Source of the DNA: Propionibacteriaceae bacterium
GTDB lineage: Bacteria > Actinomycetota > Actinomycetes > Propionibacteriales > Propionibacteriaceae
Length of the DNA stretch: 64,000 bases
Direction: 5' to 3'
Assembly (NCBI GenBank): GCA_031265875.1
Contig: JAISCA010000002.1
Location: 124,001 to 188,000, forward strand
Numbering within the stretch: the stretch's first letter is position 1; the number at the start of each line of letters is the position of its first letter. Below, in pieces: positions 15,971 to 23,756 of the stretch. The position numbers and the translations under genes were made by a program. The notes below the pieces were generated by a model. The model was given only the letters and a program-made list of their open reading frames with translations. It made no database searches and was not told where the DNA came from.

Positions 15971-16728
15971 CCGCGACCTGGACCATCGAACCGATGGCTT
16001 TCGGAGAGTTTCCCGAAGTCGAGCTGTCTGGTTACACCTACGCCAAGAATCAGGGGGTGAAACGGGCCTCGCCGGCCCTCAGCTTCCTCCTGCGCTCGGG
16101 TGACCGGGCCATCCTGGTCGACACCGGCCCGGCCCAGCGCGACCCGGACCACCATCCGTCGCACGTCAAGCTGCGCCGGGGACCGACCGTCGGCTTGGAG
16201 GCCAGTCTGGGCCGCCTGGGGTTGGTGGCGGCGGACATCGACACTGTCGTCATCACCCATCTGCACTACGACCACGCCTGCAACCTGGACCGCTTCCCCC
16301 AGGCCCGGGTCTATATCCAGGCCGAGGAATTGCGCGCCGCCGTCGACCCCATCGCCCACCAGCGGGCGATGTACGAGTTCGGCTTAGCAGACTTCGTGCC
16401 CTCCTGGATGACGGTGACCGCCCAGATCGAACGGCTGCGAGGCGACTTCGAGCTAGCTCCCGGGGTGCGCCTCCTGCTGCTGCCCGGGCACACGCCGGGG
16501 ATGCAGTCGGTCCTGGTCCAGACCGAGGCCGGCCCGTATCTCTTGGCCTCCGACATCATCAGCTCGTACGACAACCTGGACGATGGAGTGTCCGGCTGGT
16601 CCTACCCCGGCATCCACACCGACCTGGTGGCCTGCGAACGCTCCTTGGAACGGATCCATCGGCTCGGCGCCGTCATCTTGCCCAGCCACGACTGGCGGGT
16701 GATGGACCAGCCCTCGTACCCCGGCTGA
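15967..16728 (+). CDS. Metallo-beta-lactamase-fold hydrolase (lactonase-like)
   Basis: 253 residues; ATG 15967 overlaps the previous stop. The di-zinc motif HLHYDH (His98, His100, Asp102, His103), the later LPGHTPG, the bridging Asp in LLASDI and the final His in LPSHDW are all present. Overall layout resembles AttM/AiiA-type N-acyl-homoserine lactonases and other lactone hydrolases. In this operon a role in opening a lactone or thioester intermediate is more likely than quorum quenching, but the sequence does not decide it. Confidence 0.88.
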   Translation: MTATWTIEPMAFGEFPEVELSGYTYAKNQGVKRASPALSFLLRSGDRAILVDTGPAQRDPDHHPSHVKLRRGPTVGLEASLGRLGLVAADIDTVVITHLHYDHACNLDRFPQARVYIQAEELRAAVDPIAHQRAMYEFGLADFVPSWMTVTAQIERLRGDFELAPGVRLLLLPGHTPGMQSVLVQTEAGPYLLASDIISSYDNLDDGVSGWSYPGIHTDLVACERSLERIHRLGAVILPSHDWRVMDQPSYPG

Positions 16729-16743
16729 GTGGTCGGGCAGGAG

Positions 16744-16842
16744 ATGAGCGAAGTGTCATCGACCTCGGCCGGAGGCGTTCGGGCTGCGGCCGCTGAGCCG
16801 GGGCCGAGTGTGACTGAACGGAGCGGAACGGAACTGTCATGA
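16744..16842 (+). CDS. Possible 32-residue small protein or leader, overlapping the next start
   Basis: ATG 16744 opens a 32-codon frame ending TGA 16840-16842, which overlaps the next gene's ATG 16839 in the same ATGA manner as other pairs in this operon. An AGGAG lies directly against the ATG, which is too close for a good ribosome site. The product is Ser/Ala/Glu-rich without hydrophobic segments. It may only serve to couple translation, or it may be chance. Confidence 0.25.
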   Translation: MSEVSSTSAGGVRAAAAEPGPSVTERSGTELS

Positions 16843-17387
16843 GACTCTTCAGCCCGGACTGGGCCCAGGCGCTGGAGGCGGAGTTGGGCCAAGACCAACG
16901 CTTCCTCCAGTCGGCCCGGCTGCTGCGGGCCGTCATCCGCTGGCACAGCCCGGCCGGCGGCGTCGACCTCGTGGTCGGACCGGGCCGTGTCACGGTGGCG
17001 CCGGCGCGACTGGCCGACGGCTTCGACTTCGGTCTGACGGCGACGGAGGCGGTCTGGCTGGAGTTGTTCAGCCAACCCCGGGTCGGTCTCAACCAATTGG
17101 TCCGGCGGGGTGACATCAGTCTGACCGGCGACCGGGTGGCGGTGCTGCTGTGGTGGAAGCCGGTCTTCCTGATGGCCCAGGCCGGCCGTCGTTTGAACGG
17201 GTGGGGGAGCGAGTTCGCCGCCGCACCCGCGAAGGAACTGAAGAAAGCCTCTGATCCCGGACTCCAGGACGAGCCCGAGGCCGGGCTGAGGAAAACGTCC
17301 GAGCTTTGGCTCCCGGACGAGCCGGCCGCCGGGCTGACCGACGAACCAGTCAGCGAACTGGCCAACAAGCTGGAGGAGGCGGTGTGA
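16839..17387 (+). CDS. SCP2-like sterol/acyl-CoA-binding domain protein with acidic repeat tail
   Basis: 182 residues. Residues about 30-120 resemble the SCP-2 lipid-carrier fold (VDLVVGPGRVTVAP, then LELFSQPRVGLNQLVRRGDISLTGD). Such domains bind acyl-CoA or hydrophobic ligands. From about residue 130 the protein is low-complexity with repeated DEP(E/A)AGL-type units and is probably disordered. A Trp pair (LLWWKP) sits in the likely ligand pocket. It is followed by a hydrolase whose GTG start overlaps its stop. The function in the pathway is unknown. Confidence 0.5.
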   Translation: MRLFSPDWAQALEAELGQDQRFLQSARLLRAVIRWHSPAGGVDLVVGPGRVTVAPARLADGFDFGLTATEAVWLELFSQPRVGLNQLVRRGDISLTGDRVAVLLWWKPVFLMAQAGRRLNGWGSEFAAAPAKELKKASDPGLQDEPEAGLRKTSELWLPDEPAAGLTDEPVSELANKLEEAV

Positions 17388-18187
17388 GCTATCTCGAACT
17401 GAGCGGCGGCCGGATCGCCTACGACCGCCAAGGCGCCGGTCCGCCGGTCGTCCTGTTGCACGGCGCGGCCCAGGACTCCACGGTCTGGCGACAGGTCGTG
17501 CCCCGGCTGGCCGAGCGCCATGACGTGGTGGCTTACGACCAACCCGGCCACGGCAAATCCGACCTTTGGCGCGGCGCGGTGGTGTCCCAGGTGGACGACT
17601 ACGCCCTGGTCCTGACCGAGCTGATCGAAGCCTTGGGGATCGGCCCGGTCCCGGTGGTGGGGCATTCCCTGGGCGGCTCGGTGGCGCTGCGCGCCGTCCT
17701 CGACCGGCCCGGTCTGATCGCCTCAGTGGTCAACCTGGCCGGTTCGGCCAAGAGCTCCCAGGCCCGTATCGGCTATCCCGGCGACCTGCTCGAATTGGTC
17801 TCGGTCAATCCGTCCGACTGGATGGAGACGACCTTCTACTCTCTCTTGCTCAGTCCCGAATTGAGCGAGCAGGAGCGTTGGGCCAAGTCTTTCGACCCCA
17901 AGCGGGTGCCGCCCGAGGTCATCATGGGTGACCTTCAGGCCTACACCAGTTGCGGTTTTCTGAGTCAACTGGGCCAGGTCACAGTGCCAGTGATGTCCCT
18001 GGCCGGGGAGTACGACTGGTCCTGCGCGCCGGAACGGGTCCAGGCCACGGCCGAGGCTCTGGGCGGTCCCAGCCAGTTCCGGGTCCTGCCCGGCCTCGGG
18101 CACATGCCCCAGCACGAGGCCCCGGATCTGTTGGCCCGGTTGGTGTTGGAGTTTCTGAGTCAGTCACGCGATCAGGAGGAGCCATGA
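17384..18187 (+). CDS. Alpha/beta hydrolase
   Basis: 267 residues from GTG 17384, with GGAGGAGG about 5 nt upstream. The catalytic triad is complete: Ser95 in GHSLGGS, Asp211 in GEYDWS and His240 in GLGHMPQ; the oxyanion HGAA is near residue 26. The arrangement is like 3-oxoadipate enol-lactonase and meta-cleavage product hydrolases. It could act on a lactone, enol-lactone or thioester produced by the operon's enzymes. Confidence 0.88.
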   Translation: MSYLELSGGRIAYDRQGAGPPVVLLHGAAQDSTVWRQVVPRLAERHDVVAYDQPGHGKSDLWRGAVVSQVDDYALVLTELIEALGIGPVPVVGHSLGGSVALRAVLDRPGLIASVVNLAGSAKSSQARIGYPGDLLELVSVNPSDWMETTFYSLLLSPELSEQERWAKSFDPKRVPPEVIMGDLQAYTSCGFLSQLGQVTVPVMSLAGEYDWSCAPERVQATAEALGGPSQFRVLPGLGHMPQHEAPDLLARLVLEFLSQSRDQEEP

Positions 18188-18315
18188 GTAAGCCCGCCTT
18201 CCCACCCCCTGAATTTGTCAACGCAGTTGGGTGGACCATCGACTGGGGTGGGACCGTGAGCCCATCGGGGGTGGCCAGAGCCAGATCCCAGACGCCGCCG
18301 ACTGACCACCGCTAG
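18184..18315 (+). pseudogene. Truncated duplicate of the 5' end of the following hydrolase gene
   Basis: A 43-residue frame with a strong AGGAGGAG ribosome site. Its first 17 residues (MSKPAFPPPEFVNAVGW) closely match the first 17 of the hydrolase at 18329 (MSRPVFPPLEFVSAAGW), and the match includes the upstream ATCAGGAGGA. Downstream of the GW the resemblance ends and the frame closes after 26 unrelated residues. This is a partial tandem duplication. It may still be translated as a short peptide. Confidence 0.7.
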
Positions 18316-18328
18316 ATCAGGAGGAACT

Positions 18329-19135
18329 ATGAGTCGACCTGTTTTCCCACCGCTCGAATTCGTCAGCGCGGCCGGCTGGGCCACGCCCTACCGACGGATG
18401 GGATCGGGGCCGGCGGTCGGGCTGGTCCACTCCTTGGGCGGCTCGCTGTTGAACTGGGACCGGATCCAGCCGGTTCTGGCGGAGCGGGCCGACGTCCTGG
18501 TCTACGACTGGGGCGGGCAGGGCTGCTCGGAGAAGGCCCAGGAACCCTTCAGCATGGCCGACTTGGCCGACCAATTGGCCGACCTGCTGGGCCAGGTCTT
18601 CGGCCGTCCGGCCCTGCTGGCCGGGGTGGCGGCCGGGGCCGCCATCGCCCTGCAGTGCGCCTTGGACCACCCCGATCGGGTGGGCGGTCTGGTGCTGGGG
18701 GCGCCGACCGCGGCCGTGGCCCCGGCCACCGGCCAAGGCATGCGGGAGCGAGTCGGCCAAATCCGGACCGGCGGCATGGGCGTAGCCGTCGACGCCTCGG
18801 TCGCGGCCGGTTTCCCCGCGGCCTTCCGGGAGGCCCGGCCTGAGACCATCGACCGCTACCGGCACGAGTTCTTGTCGGTCGCCCCTCAGGCCTACGCCGC
18901 CTCCTCGGACGCCTTCAGCCGCTTCGACGTGGCCGACCGCTTGGGCCAGATCGAGGTCCCGGTGCTATTGCTGCCGGGTGAGTCAGACCCCTACTTCCCA
19001 CCCCCGGTGGCCGAGGGCCTGCGACGGTCGCGGCCGGACTGGGATCTCGAGCTGTTGCCCAGAATCGGCCACTTCATGCACCTGCAAGCCCCCGCCTCGA
19101 TCGTCCAAGCCATCGTCTCCCGCCTGCCCGCCTGA
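18329..19135 (+). CDS. Alpha/beta hydrolase lacking the nucleophilic serine
   Basis: 268 residues, AGGAGG before ATG 18329. The fold is clear: VHSLGGSLLNWD, VYDWGGQGCSEK, ALQCALDHPDRVGGLVL. The nucleophile elbow, normally GHSxGG, reads GVAAG with Ala101 in the serine position. Asp220 (GESDPY) and His248 (RIGHFM) remain. It is therefore probably not a classical esterase; it may be a pseudo-enzyme, a cofactor-free enzyme using His/Asp, or a partner of the active hydrolase at 17384. It is the last gene of the cluster, ending 11 bp before the 134-bp repeat copy 2. Confidence 0.85.
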   Translation: MSRPVFPPLEFVSAAGWATPYRRMGSGPAVGLVHSLGGSLLNWDRIQPVLAERADVLVYDWGGQGCSEKAQEPFSMADLADQLADLLGQVFGRPALLAGVAAGAAIALQCALDHPDRVGGLVLGAPTAAVAPATGQGMRERVGQIRTGGMGVAVDASVAAGFPAAFREARPETIDRYRHEFLSVAPQAYAASSDAFSRFDVADRLGQIEVPVLLLPGESDPYFPPPVAEGLRRSRPDWDLELLPRIGHFMHLQAPASIVQAIVSRLPA

Positions 19136-19145
19136 GTGGGCTGTG

Positions 19146-19279
19146 GGGGTCGTAAGTGCTCGGTCGCGTACGCCGCCGTCACCGGTTGAGCACCTACGCC
19201 ATCCGACACGCCGTAGCGGAGGGTCGTAAGTGCTCAGTCGCGGTTGACCTGGTCGAGCTGGCGCTTAGGCCGGCGGGAG
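19146..19279 (+). repeat. 134-bp direct repeat, copy 2 (right flank of catabolic cluster)
   Basis: Near-identical to 4073-4206 in the same orientation, offset 15,073 bp. It begins just after the stop of the last cluster gene and ends 40 bp before the dehydrogenase start. Two base differences from copy 1 were found by eye. Confidence 0.9.
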
Positions 19280-19318
19280 TCGGATGGTGCGAGTTGGGTT
19301 TGAGAGGAGTGGGGGACT

Positions 19319-20275
19319 ATGCGAGTCGCGCTCTTGGACGATTATCAACAGGTGGCGCTGAGCAGCGCCGATTGGAGCCCACTGGCTGGACTGGCCACGG
19401 TCGAGGTGGTTCCTCCATTGGCTGGGCTGGAGGAGTTGGCCCAAACCTTGGCCGACTACGACGTGATCGTGGCCATGCGGGAGCGGACCCGGTTCCCGGC
19501 CCAGCTGCTGCGGCGCTTGCCCCGGCTGCGCCTGCTGGTCACGACCGGCGCGGTCAACGCCGCCATCGACCTGGCGGCCTGCGCCTGCCAGGGGGTGACC
19601 GTCTGCGGCACCGGTTCGGTGGCTGGGGTGACGGCGGAGCACGCCTGGGCCTTGCTGATGACAGCGGCCAAGCGGCTCGACTTGGAGTTGCCCGCCACCC
19701 GGCGGGGATTCTGGCAGGTCGGCCGGGGCGGCGAACTGCCGGTGGTCCTGCGCGGCCGGGTCCTAGGGGTGGTCGGCCTGGGGCGGGTGGGCTCCGACGT
19801 GGCGGGCTACGGCCGGGCCTTCGGCATGACGCTGCTGGGCCACGACCCCCACCTGCCGCCGGACCGCTTGGCCGACCTGGGGGTGACGGCGGTGAGCCTG
19901 GACCGGCTCTTGGCCGAGTCCGACTTCGTCAGCTTGCACCTAGGTCTGAGCCCGGCCACGGCCGGCCTGATCGGGGCCACTCGACTGGCCGCGATGAAGC
20001 CGACGGCCTGGCTGATCAACACCAGCCGGGGCCCGATCGTGGACCGGACCGCCCTGCTGGAGGCCTGCCGCCAAGGCCGTATCGCCGGCGCCGCCCTCGA
20101 CGTCTACGACCAGGAGCCCCTGCCGGCCGAGGACGAATTGCGCCGTCTGCCCAACGTCATCGCCAGCCCCCACCTGGGCTACGTCGCCCAGGAGCAATGG
20201 CGACGGTGGTACAGCGACGCCGTGGCAGACATCGTGGCCTTCGCCGCCGGCGCCCCGATCCGCCGCCTGGCCTGA
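19319..20275 (+). CDS. D-isomer-specific 2-hydroxyacid dehydrogenase
   Basis: 318 residues, GAGGAG upstream of ATG 19319. The NAD-binding GLGRVG is at 153-158. Catalytic Arg237 (NTSRGP), Glu266 (DQEPLP) and His285 (SPHLGY) are all present. Such enzymes interconvert 2-oxo and D-2-hydroxy acids. It lies just outside the repeat-flanked cluster and may not belong to it. Confidence 0.9.
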   Translation: MRVALLDDYQQVALSSADWSPLAGLATVEVVPPLAGLEELAQTLADYDVIVAMRERTRFPAQLLRRLPRLRLLVTTGAVNAAIDLAACACQGVTVCGTGSVAGVTAEHAWALLMTAAKRLDLELPATRRGFWQVGRGGELPVVLRGRVLGVVGLGRVGSDVAGYGRAFGMTLLGHDPHLPPDRLADLGVTAVSLDRLLAESDFVSLHLGLSPATAGLIGATRLAAMKPTAWLINTSRGPIVDRTALLEACRQGRIAGAALDVYDQEPLPAEDELRRLPNVIASPHLGYVAQEQWRRWYSDAVADIVAFAAGAPIRRLA

Positions 20276-20412
20276 GCCGGTGGCAGACCTCTTGCTCGGA
20301 TCCCCGGTCTCAAGATTGTTGTGTGGCGCAGTCGTTGTGGGTTGTATCGCTCTATTCCTGCTTCTCTTGTTGGCGAGGCAGTCGACGCCGAGTGACTGCG
20401 TGAAAGGTCTTC
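20276..20412. other. Gap between convergent genes
   Basis: Contains a weak hairpin (GCAGTC near 20381 with GACTGC near 20395) that may end one or both transcripts. A frame encoding a hydrophobic stretch is present but runs into the opposing hydrolase gene and is probably not real. Confidence 0.3.
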
Positions 20413-21222
20413 TCACCGTGCCAGGCGCTCGGTCAGGTAGGTCTCGAAGAGCGGGGTCCACCACAGTTTGTAGCCGGCCCGGGTGGGGTGGATGCCGTCG
20501 AACATCATGTAGAGCTTGTAGTCGGTGGGGCTGACGGCGTTCATGGCCGGGTCGTGCCAGAGGTCGAGCACGTCGATGTCCCAGGCGGGTTGGATGTCGA
20601 GCAGGAGGCTGACCAGGCGTTCGTAGTCGGCGCTGCCGTATTTCGTGCCGGTGTAGAAGATGACCGGGCAGTCCCAGGTCTGACGGCTGTAAGCGATGAT
20701 GTGCTCGATGGCGCCGGCCACGCTGGCGGTGTCGTAACTAGCCAGGTCCTGGCCCGGGCCGAGCGGTTGGCCGACCGGTTTGTGCTGGCTGGCGTCGTTG
20801 GTCGACAGTTGCACCACTACGGCCTCGAAGGACTGATCGGGGTCGATGCGGTGCAAGCGGGCGACGTATGACTGATCGGAGTCGTCGGTCAAGGTGGTGC
20901 CGCCGACGGCCGCCTTGACGGCTACGAGGCCGTCGCGCCGGGCCAGGTAGTCGACGAAGGACTCGCCCCGGTGGCCTTGGGTGACCGAGCTGCCCAGGAA
21001 GAGGACGCGGTGGCCTTGGAGCGGGCTGTCGGGCAACGGCTCGACGCCGGCGACGGCGTAGGCGTGGGCGTTGCCGGGGTGGAAGTAGCCCATCAGGATC
21101 AACAGGGCCAGCCCCAAGGCCAAGATCAGTCCGCCCAGACCGGCTCCGACCCCGATCAGGACCCGCCGGCGGCGGCTACGCCGGGGCCGGGTGGTGGGGA
21201 CGGAGTCATCCGATTGGCTCAT
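20413..21222 (-). CDS. Membrane-anchored SGNH-fold hydrolase
   Basis: 269 residues. A basic N-terminus and one membrane segment (about 21-45) place the catalytic part outside the cell. SGNH motifs: Ser79 in LGSSVTQG, Asn142 in LSTNDAS, and Asp242/His245 in FDGIHPT. AAAGGA precedes ATG 21222. These enzymes remove acyl or acetyl groups, often from polysaccharides. Its ribosome-site region (agaaaggac) matches that of the esterase gene 20 bp upstream, so the two are likely co-transcribed. Confidence 0.88.
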   Translation of the reverse strand: MSQSDDSVPTTRPRRSRRRRVLIGVGAGLGGLILALGLALLILMGYFHPGNAHAYAVAGVEPLPDSPLQGHRVLFLGSSVTQGHRGESFVDYLARRDGLVAVKAAVGGTTLTDDSDQSYVARLHRIDPDQSFEAVVVQLSTNDASQHKPVGQPLGPGQDLASYDTASVAGAIEHIIAYSRQTWDCPVIFYTGTKYGSADYERLVSLLLDIQPAWDIDVLDLWHDPAMNAVSPTDYKLYMMFDGIHPTRAGYKLWWTPLFETYLTERLAR

Positions 21223-21241
21223 GACACGTCCTTTCTGTGAC

Positions 21242-22180
21242 TCAGAGGGTACGCAGGGCGTCGACGCAAGCTTGACGCCAGGCCCGGGCCTGGGGCAAGA
21301 GCAGGGTCAAGGACCAGGTGCCGTGCAGCAGGCCCTCGAAGACCTGGCAGGTGGCGGGCACGCCGGCGGCTTGGAGGCGCTCAGCGTAACGGATGGCGTC
21401 GTCGCGCACCGGATCGATCTCGCAGGCCAGGATGACGGCCGGCGGCAGACCGCTCAGGTCGTCCGCCAACAGGGGCGAGACGTAGGGGTCGTGGGCCTGC
21501 TCGGGCGAGGTCAGGTAGCGCGGCCCCAAGGTGGCGGCCAATTGGGCCACGGCCGGGAACTCGGCGTCCCACTGGTGGACCGAGGCCGATCCCAGGGTCA
21601 GATCCAGAGCCGGGGCCTCCAGCAATTGCAGCTGGAGGGCGGGGCCTGACTCGTCCCGCGCCTTCAGAGCCACGGCGGCTGACAGGTTGCCGCCGGCCGA
21701 ACCGCCGCCGATGGCCAAGCGGGCCGGGTCCACTCCCAGTAGGTCGGCGTTGGCCACGACCTGTTGGAGAGCGGCGTAGCAGTCCAGCAGACCGGCCGGG
21801 TAGGGGTGCTCGGGAGCCAAACGGTACTCGACCGAGATCACCACCAGGTCCCCCTGATGGGCCAGCCAGCCGCACTCGGCGTCGGACTCGGGCCAGTCGG
21901 CCCCACCGGTCGACCAACCGCCGCCGTGGATGAAGAGCAGGCCGGGGCGGGGCCGGTCGGACGGAGTGCGGTGGACCTTGACCATGACCGGTGGGGCGCC
22001 GTCCGGGCCGGGCAGCCACAGCACGGTGGCCTTGACCGAGTCCGGTGGCGGCTCCACCACGGAGCCGAACTGCTGCTGCGAGGAGGCCAGGCCGTCGGCC
22101 CGTTCCTGTTCGATCGGGATGTCGGGCAGGTCGCCGCGCAATTGCTCGACCAGGGGAGCGAGGATGGGATCGAGGGGCAT
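21242..22180 (-). CDS. Alpha/beta hydrolase, HSL-type esterase
   Basis: 312 residues. The oxyanion motif HGGG is at 85-88, nucleophile Ser161 in GGSAGGN, the acid in EIDPVRDD and His in LLHGTWS, the pattern of hormone-sensitive-lipase-family carboxylesterases. No signal peptide, so cytoplasmic. With the GH1 enzyme and MFS transporter on the same strand it may deacylate imported glycosides. Confidence 0.9.
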   Translation of the reverse strand: MPLDPILAPLVEQLRGDLPDIPIEQERADGLASSQQQFGSVVEPPPDSVKATVLWLPGPDGAPPVMVKVHRTPSDRPRPGLLFIHGGGWSTGGADWPESDAECGWLAHQGDLVVISVEYRLAPEHPYPAGLLDCYAALQQVVANADLLGVDPARLAIGGGSAGGNLSAAVALKARDESGPALQLQLLEAPALDLTLGSASVHQWDAEFPAVAQLAATLGPRYLTSPEQAHDPYVSPLLADDLSGLPPAVILACEIDPVRDDAIRYAERLQAAGVPATCQVFEGLLHGTWSLTLLLPQARAWRQACVDALRTL

Positions 22181-22322
22181 GGTCAGTCCTTTCTGAGGGT
22201 GTGCCGCCCGCTACAGGGCGATGGTAGAGGTGACGGTCGTCAGGGCCGGGGGCCGGCCTGGCCGGGGCGGCGATGACACGTCGTGTGATTCGATGGTCGG
22301 TCTAGCTTCATTGAATGTCTGA

Positions 22323-22361
22323 AACTGCGACGAATGAGCCGAGTTTCGGTTTTTTGGGGTT
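22323..22361 (+). repeat. Short direct repeat downstream of the GH1 gene
   Basis: The stretch containing TGAGCCGAGTTTCGG and GGGGT resembles 23574-23613, which lies on the other side of the GH1 gene in the same orientation, with a shared AAACT before it. It may mark insertion of the GH1 cassette or be a shared regulatory site. Confidence 0.5.
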
Positions 22362-23549
22362 TTAATCGATGGTCAAACGGTTACGGCGGGCCAATTGGCC
22401 CAGCCAAGCCAGCGAGGGCTTGGGCGTACGGACGAAGGTCTGGCGGTCGACCTGGACCAGGCCGAAGGTGGGGGCGTAGGAGCCCCACTCGTAGTTGTCC
22501 AACAGGCTCCAGTGGAAGTAGCCCTCGACCTGGACGCCGTCGGCCATGGCCTGGGCCAGGCCGGTCAGAGCCGACCCGGTGTAGTCGATCCGGTCGGCGT
22601 CGTCGGCCGTGGCCAGGCCGTTCTCAGTCACCACGATGGGTAGACCGGTCAACTGGGCGACCCGGCGGACGCACTCGGCCAGGGCGGCCGGGTAGTACTC
22701 CCAGCCGGTCAAGGTCCGGCGGCTGCCCGGTTTGGGAGCCGGGGCCAAGGCCCCGTCGATCAATTTGAGGCGACGGCAGGTGTAGGCCTGGAGGCCGATC
22801 CAGTCGTCGCCGGCCGAGGCGCGGTAGAAGACGTCCTCGGACTCGTCTTGGTAGGCGGCCGTGGCGGCTGCGGCCCCCGGCTCGCTGTGGTACGTCTGGG
22901 CGGCGATGGACCAACCCAGCCGGGCTCCCGGTAGGAGCAGGCGCAAGGTCTCGCGGCCGGCCTGGTGGGCCTCGATCAGACCGGACACGGTGGCCTGGTC
23001 GAGCGGTGGCACGGTGGCGGTCAAAGCCTCCATGCCGGCGGTGGCCAGGACCGGGAAGAGGGCCACCATGTTGGGTTCGTTGATCAAGCAGATCAGCTCG
23101 ACCGGGCTCAGGATCGGGGCCACGAACTGGCAGTAGCGGGCGAAGCGGTCGACCGCTTCGGGCGCGGCCCAGCCGCCTTGGGCGGCCAACCAGGCCGGCA
23201 GAGTGAAGTGGTGCAAGGTCACCAGCGGTTTCAGGCCTTGGGCCAAGCAGCCCTCGATCAGGCGCTCGTAGTGGGCCAATTGGGCGTTGGAGAAGTGGCC
23301 GGGTGTGGGCTCCAGGCGGGCCCACTCGATGGAGAAACGGTAGGCGTTGAGGCCGGCTCCTCCAGCCAGGGCCAGATCCTCCGGCCAGCGGTGCCAGGAG
23401 TCGCAGGCGTCGCCGCTGGGCTCGGACACGAAGCTGCCCGGCCGTTGCTCCAAGTGCCACCAGTCGGAGTTGGTGTTGTTGCCCTCGATCTGGTGGGCCG
23501 AGGTCGAGGCTCCCCACAGGAAACCGGCCGGAAAGTTGAAATCAGTCAT
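22362..23549 (-). CDS. Glycoside hydrolase family 1 (beta-glucosidase-like)
   Basis: 395 residues from ATG 23549 (AGGA 6 nt upstream); the frame continues upstream through repeat DNA, which I exclude. The GH1 start FPAGFLWGASTSAHQIEG, acid/base Glu158 (INEPN) and nucleophile Glu309 (VTENG) are present, followed by YFHWSLLDNYEW. At 395 residues it is shorter than the usual 440-480. It is intracellular (no signal peptide) and would cleave beta-glucosides or beta-galactosides taken up by the neighbouring MFS transporter. Confidence 0.93.
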   Translation of the reverse strand: MTDFNFPAGFLWGASTSAHQIEGNNTNSDWWHLEQRPGSFVSEPSGDACDSWHRWPEDLALAGGAGLNAYRFSIEWARLEPTPGHFSNAQLAHYERLIEGCLAQGLKPLVTLHHFTLPAWLAAQGGWAAPEAVDRFARYCQFVAPILSPVELICLINEPNMVALFPVLATAGMEALTATVPPLDQATVSGLIEAHQAGRETLRLLLPGARLGWSIAAQTYHSEPGAAAATAAYQDESEDVFYRASAGDDWIGLQAYTCRRLKLIDGALAPAPKPGSRRTLTGWEYYPAALAECVRRVAQLTGLPIVVTENGLATADDADRIDYTGSALTGLAQAMADGVQVEGYFHWSLLDNYEWGSYAPTFGLVQVDRQTFVRTPKPSLAWLGQLARRNRLTID

Positions 23550-23605
23550 GATCAGTCCTAACGCTAGGTGTTCCAAACTTTGACGATTGAGCCGAGTTTT
23601 CGCTC

Positions 23606-23729
23606 TCTCGGGGTCCCCGAAAAGTACCGGACCGGAGCGCAGCGGAGGGAGGACACTTTTTGGGGTGGGTCTCGGGGTCCCCGAAAAGTACCGGACCGGA
23701 GCGCAGCGGAGGGAGGACACTTTTTGGGG
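23606..23729 (+). repeat. Two tandem 60-bp repeats upstream of GH1
   Basis: Copies at 23606-23665 and 23670-23729 appear identical by eye (TCTCGGGGTCCCC ... GGACACTTTTTGGGG), 64-bp period. A degenerate inverted copy lies at 25838-25890. Confidence 0.9.
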
Positions 23730-23756
23730 CTTCTAGTTGAGTGGGGCGCGGGCGCT

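Noticed and set aside
20280..20534. An 84-codon frame with a hydrophobic start between convergent genes
   Set aside because: It has no ribosome site, overlaps the SGNH gene by more than 100 bp, and turns into Arg/Ser/Cys-rich shadow sequence.
23606..23729. Tandem 60-bp units as a possible CRISPR array
   Set aside because: Only two copies with a 4-bp spacer and no cas genes; the units look like interspersed repeats.
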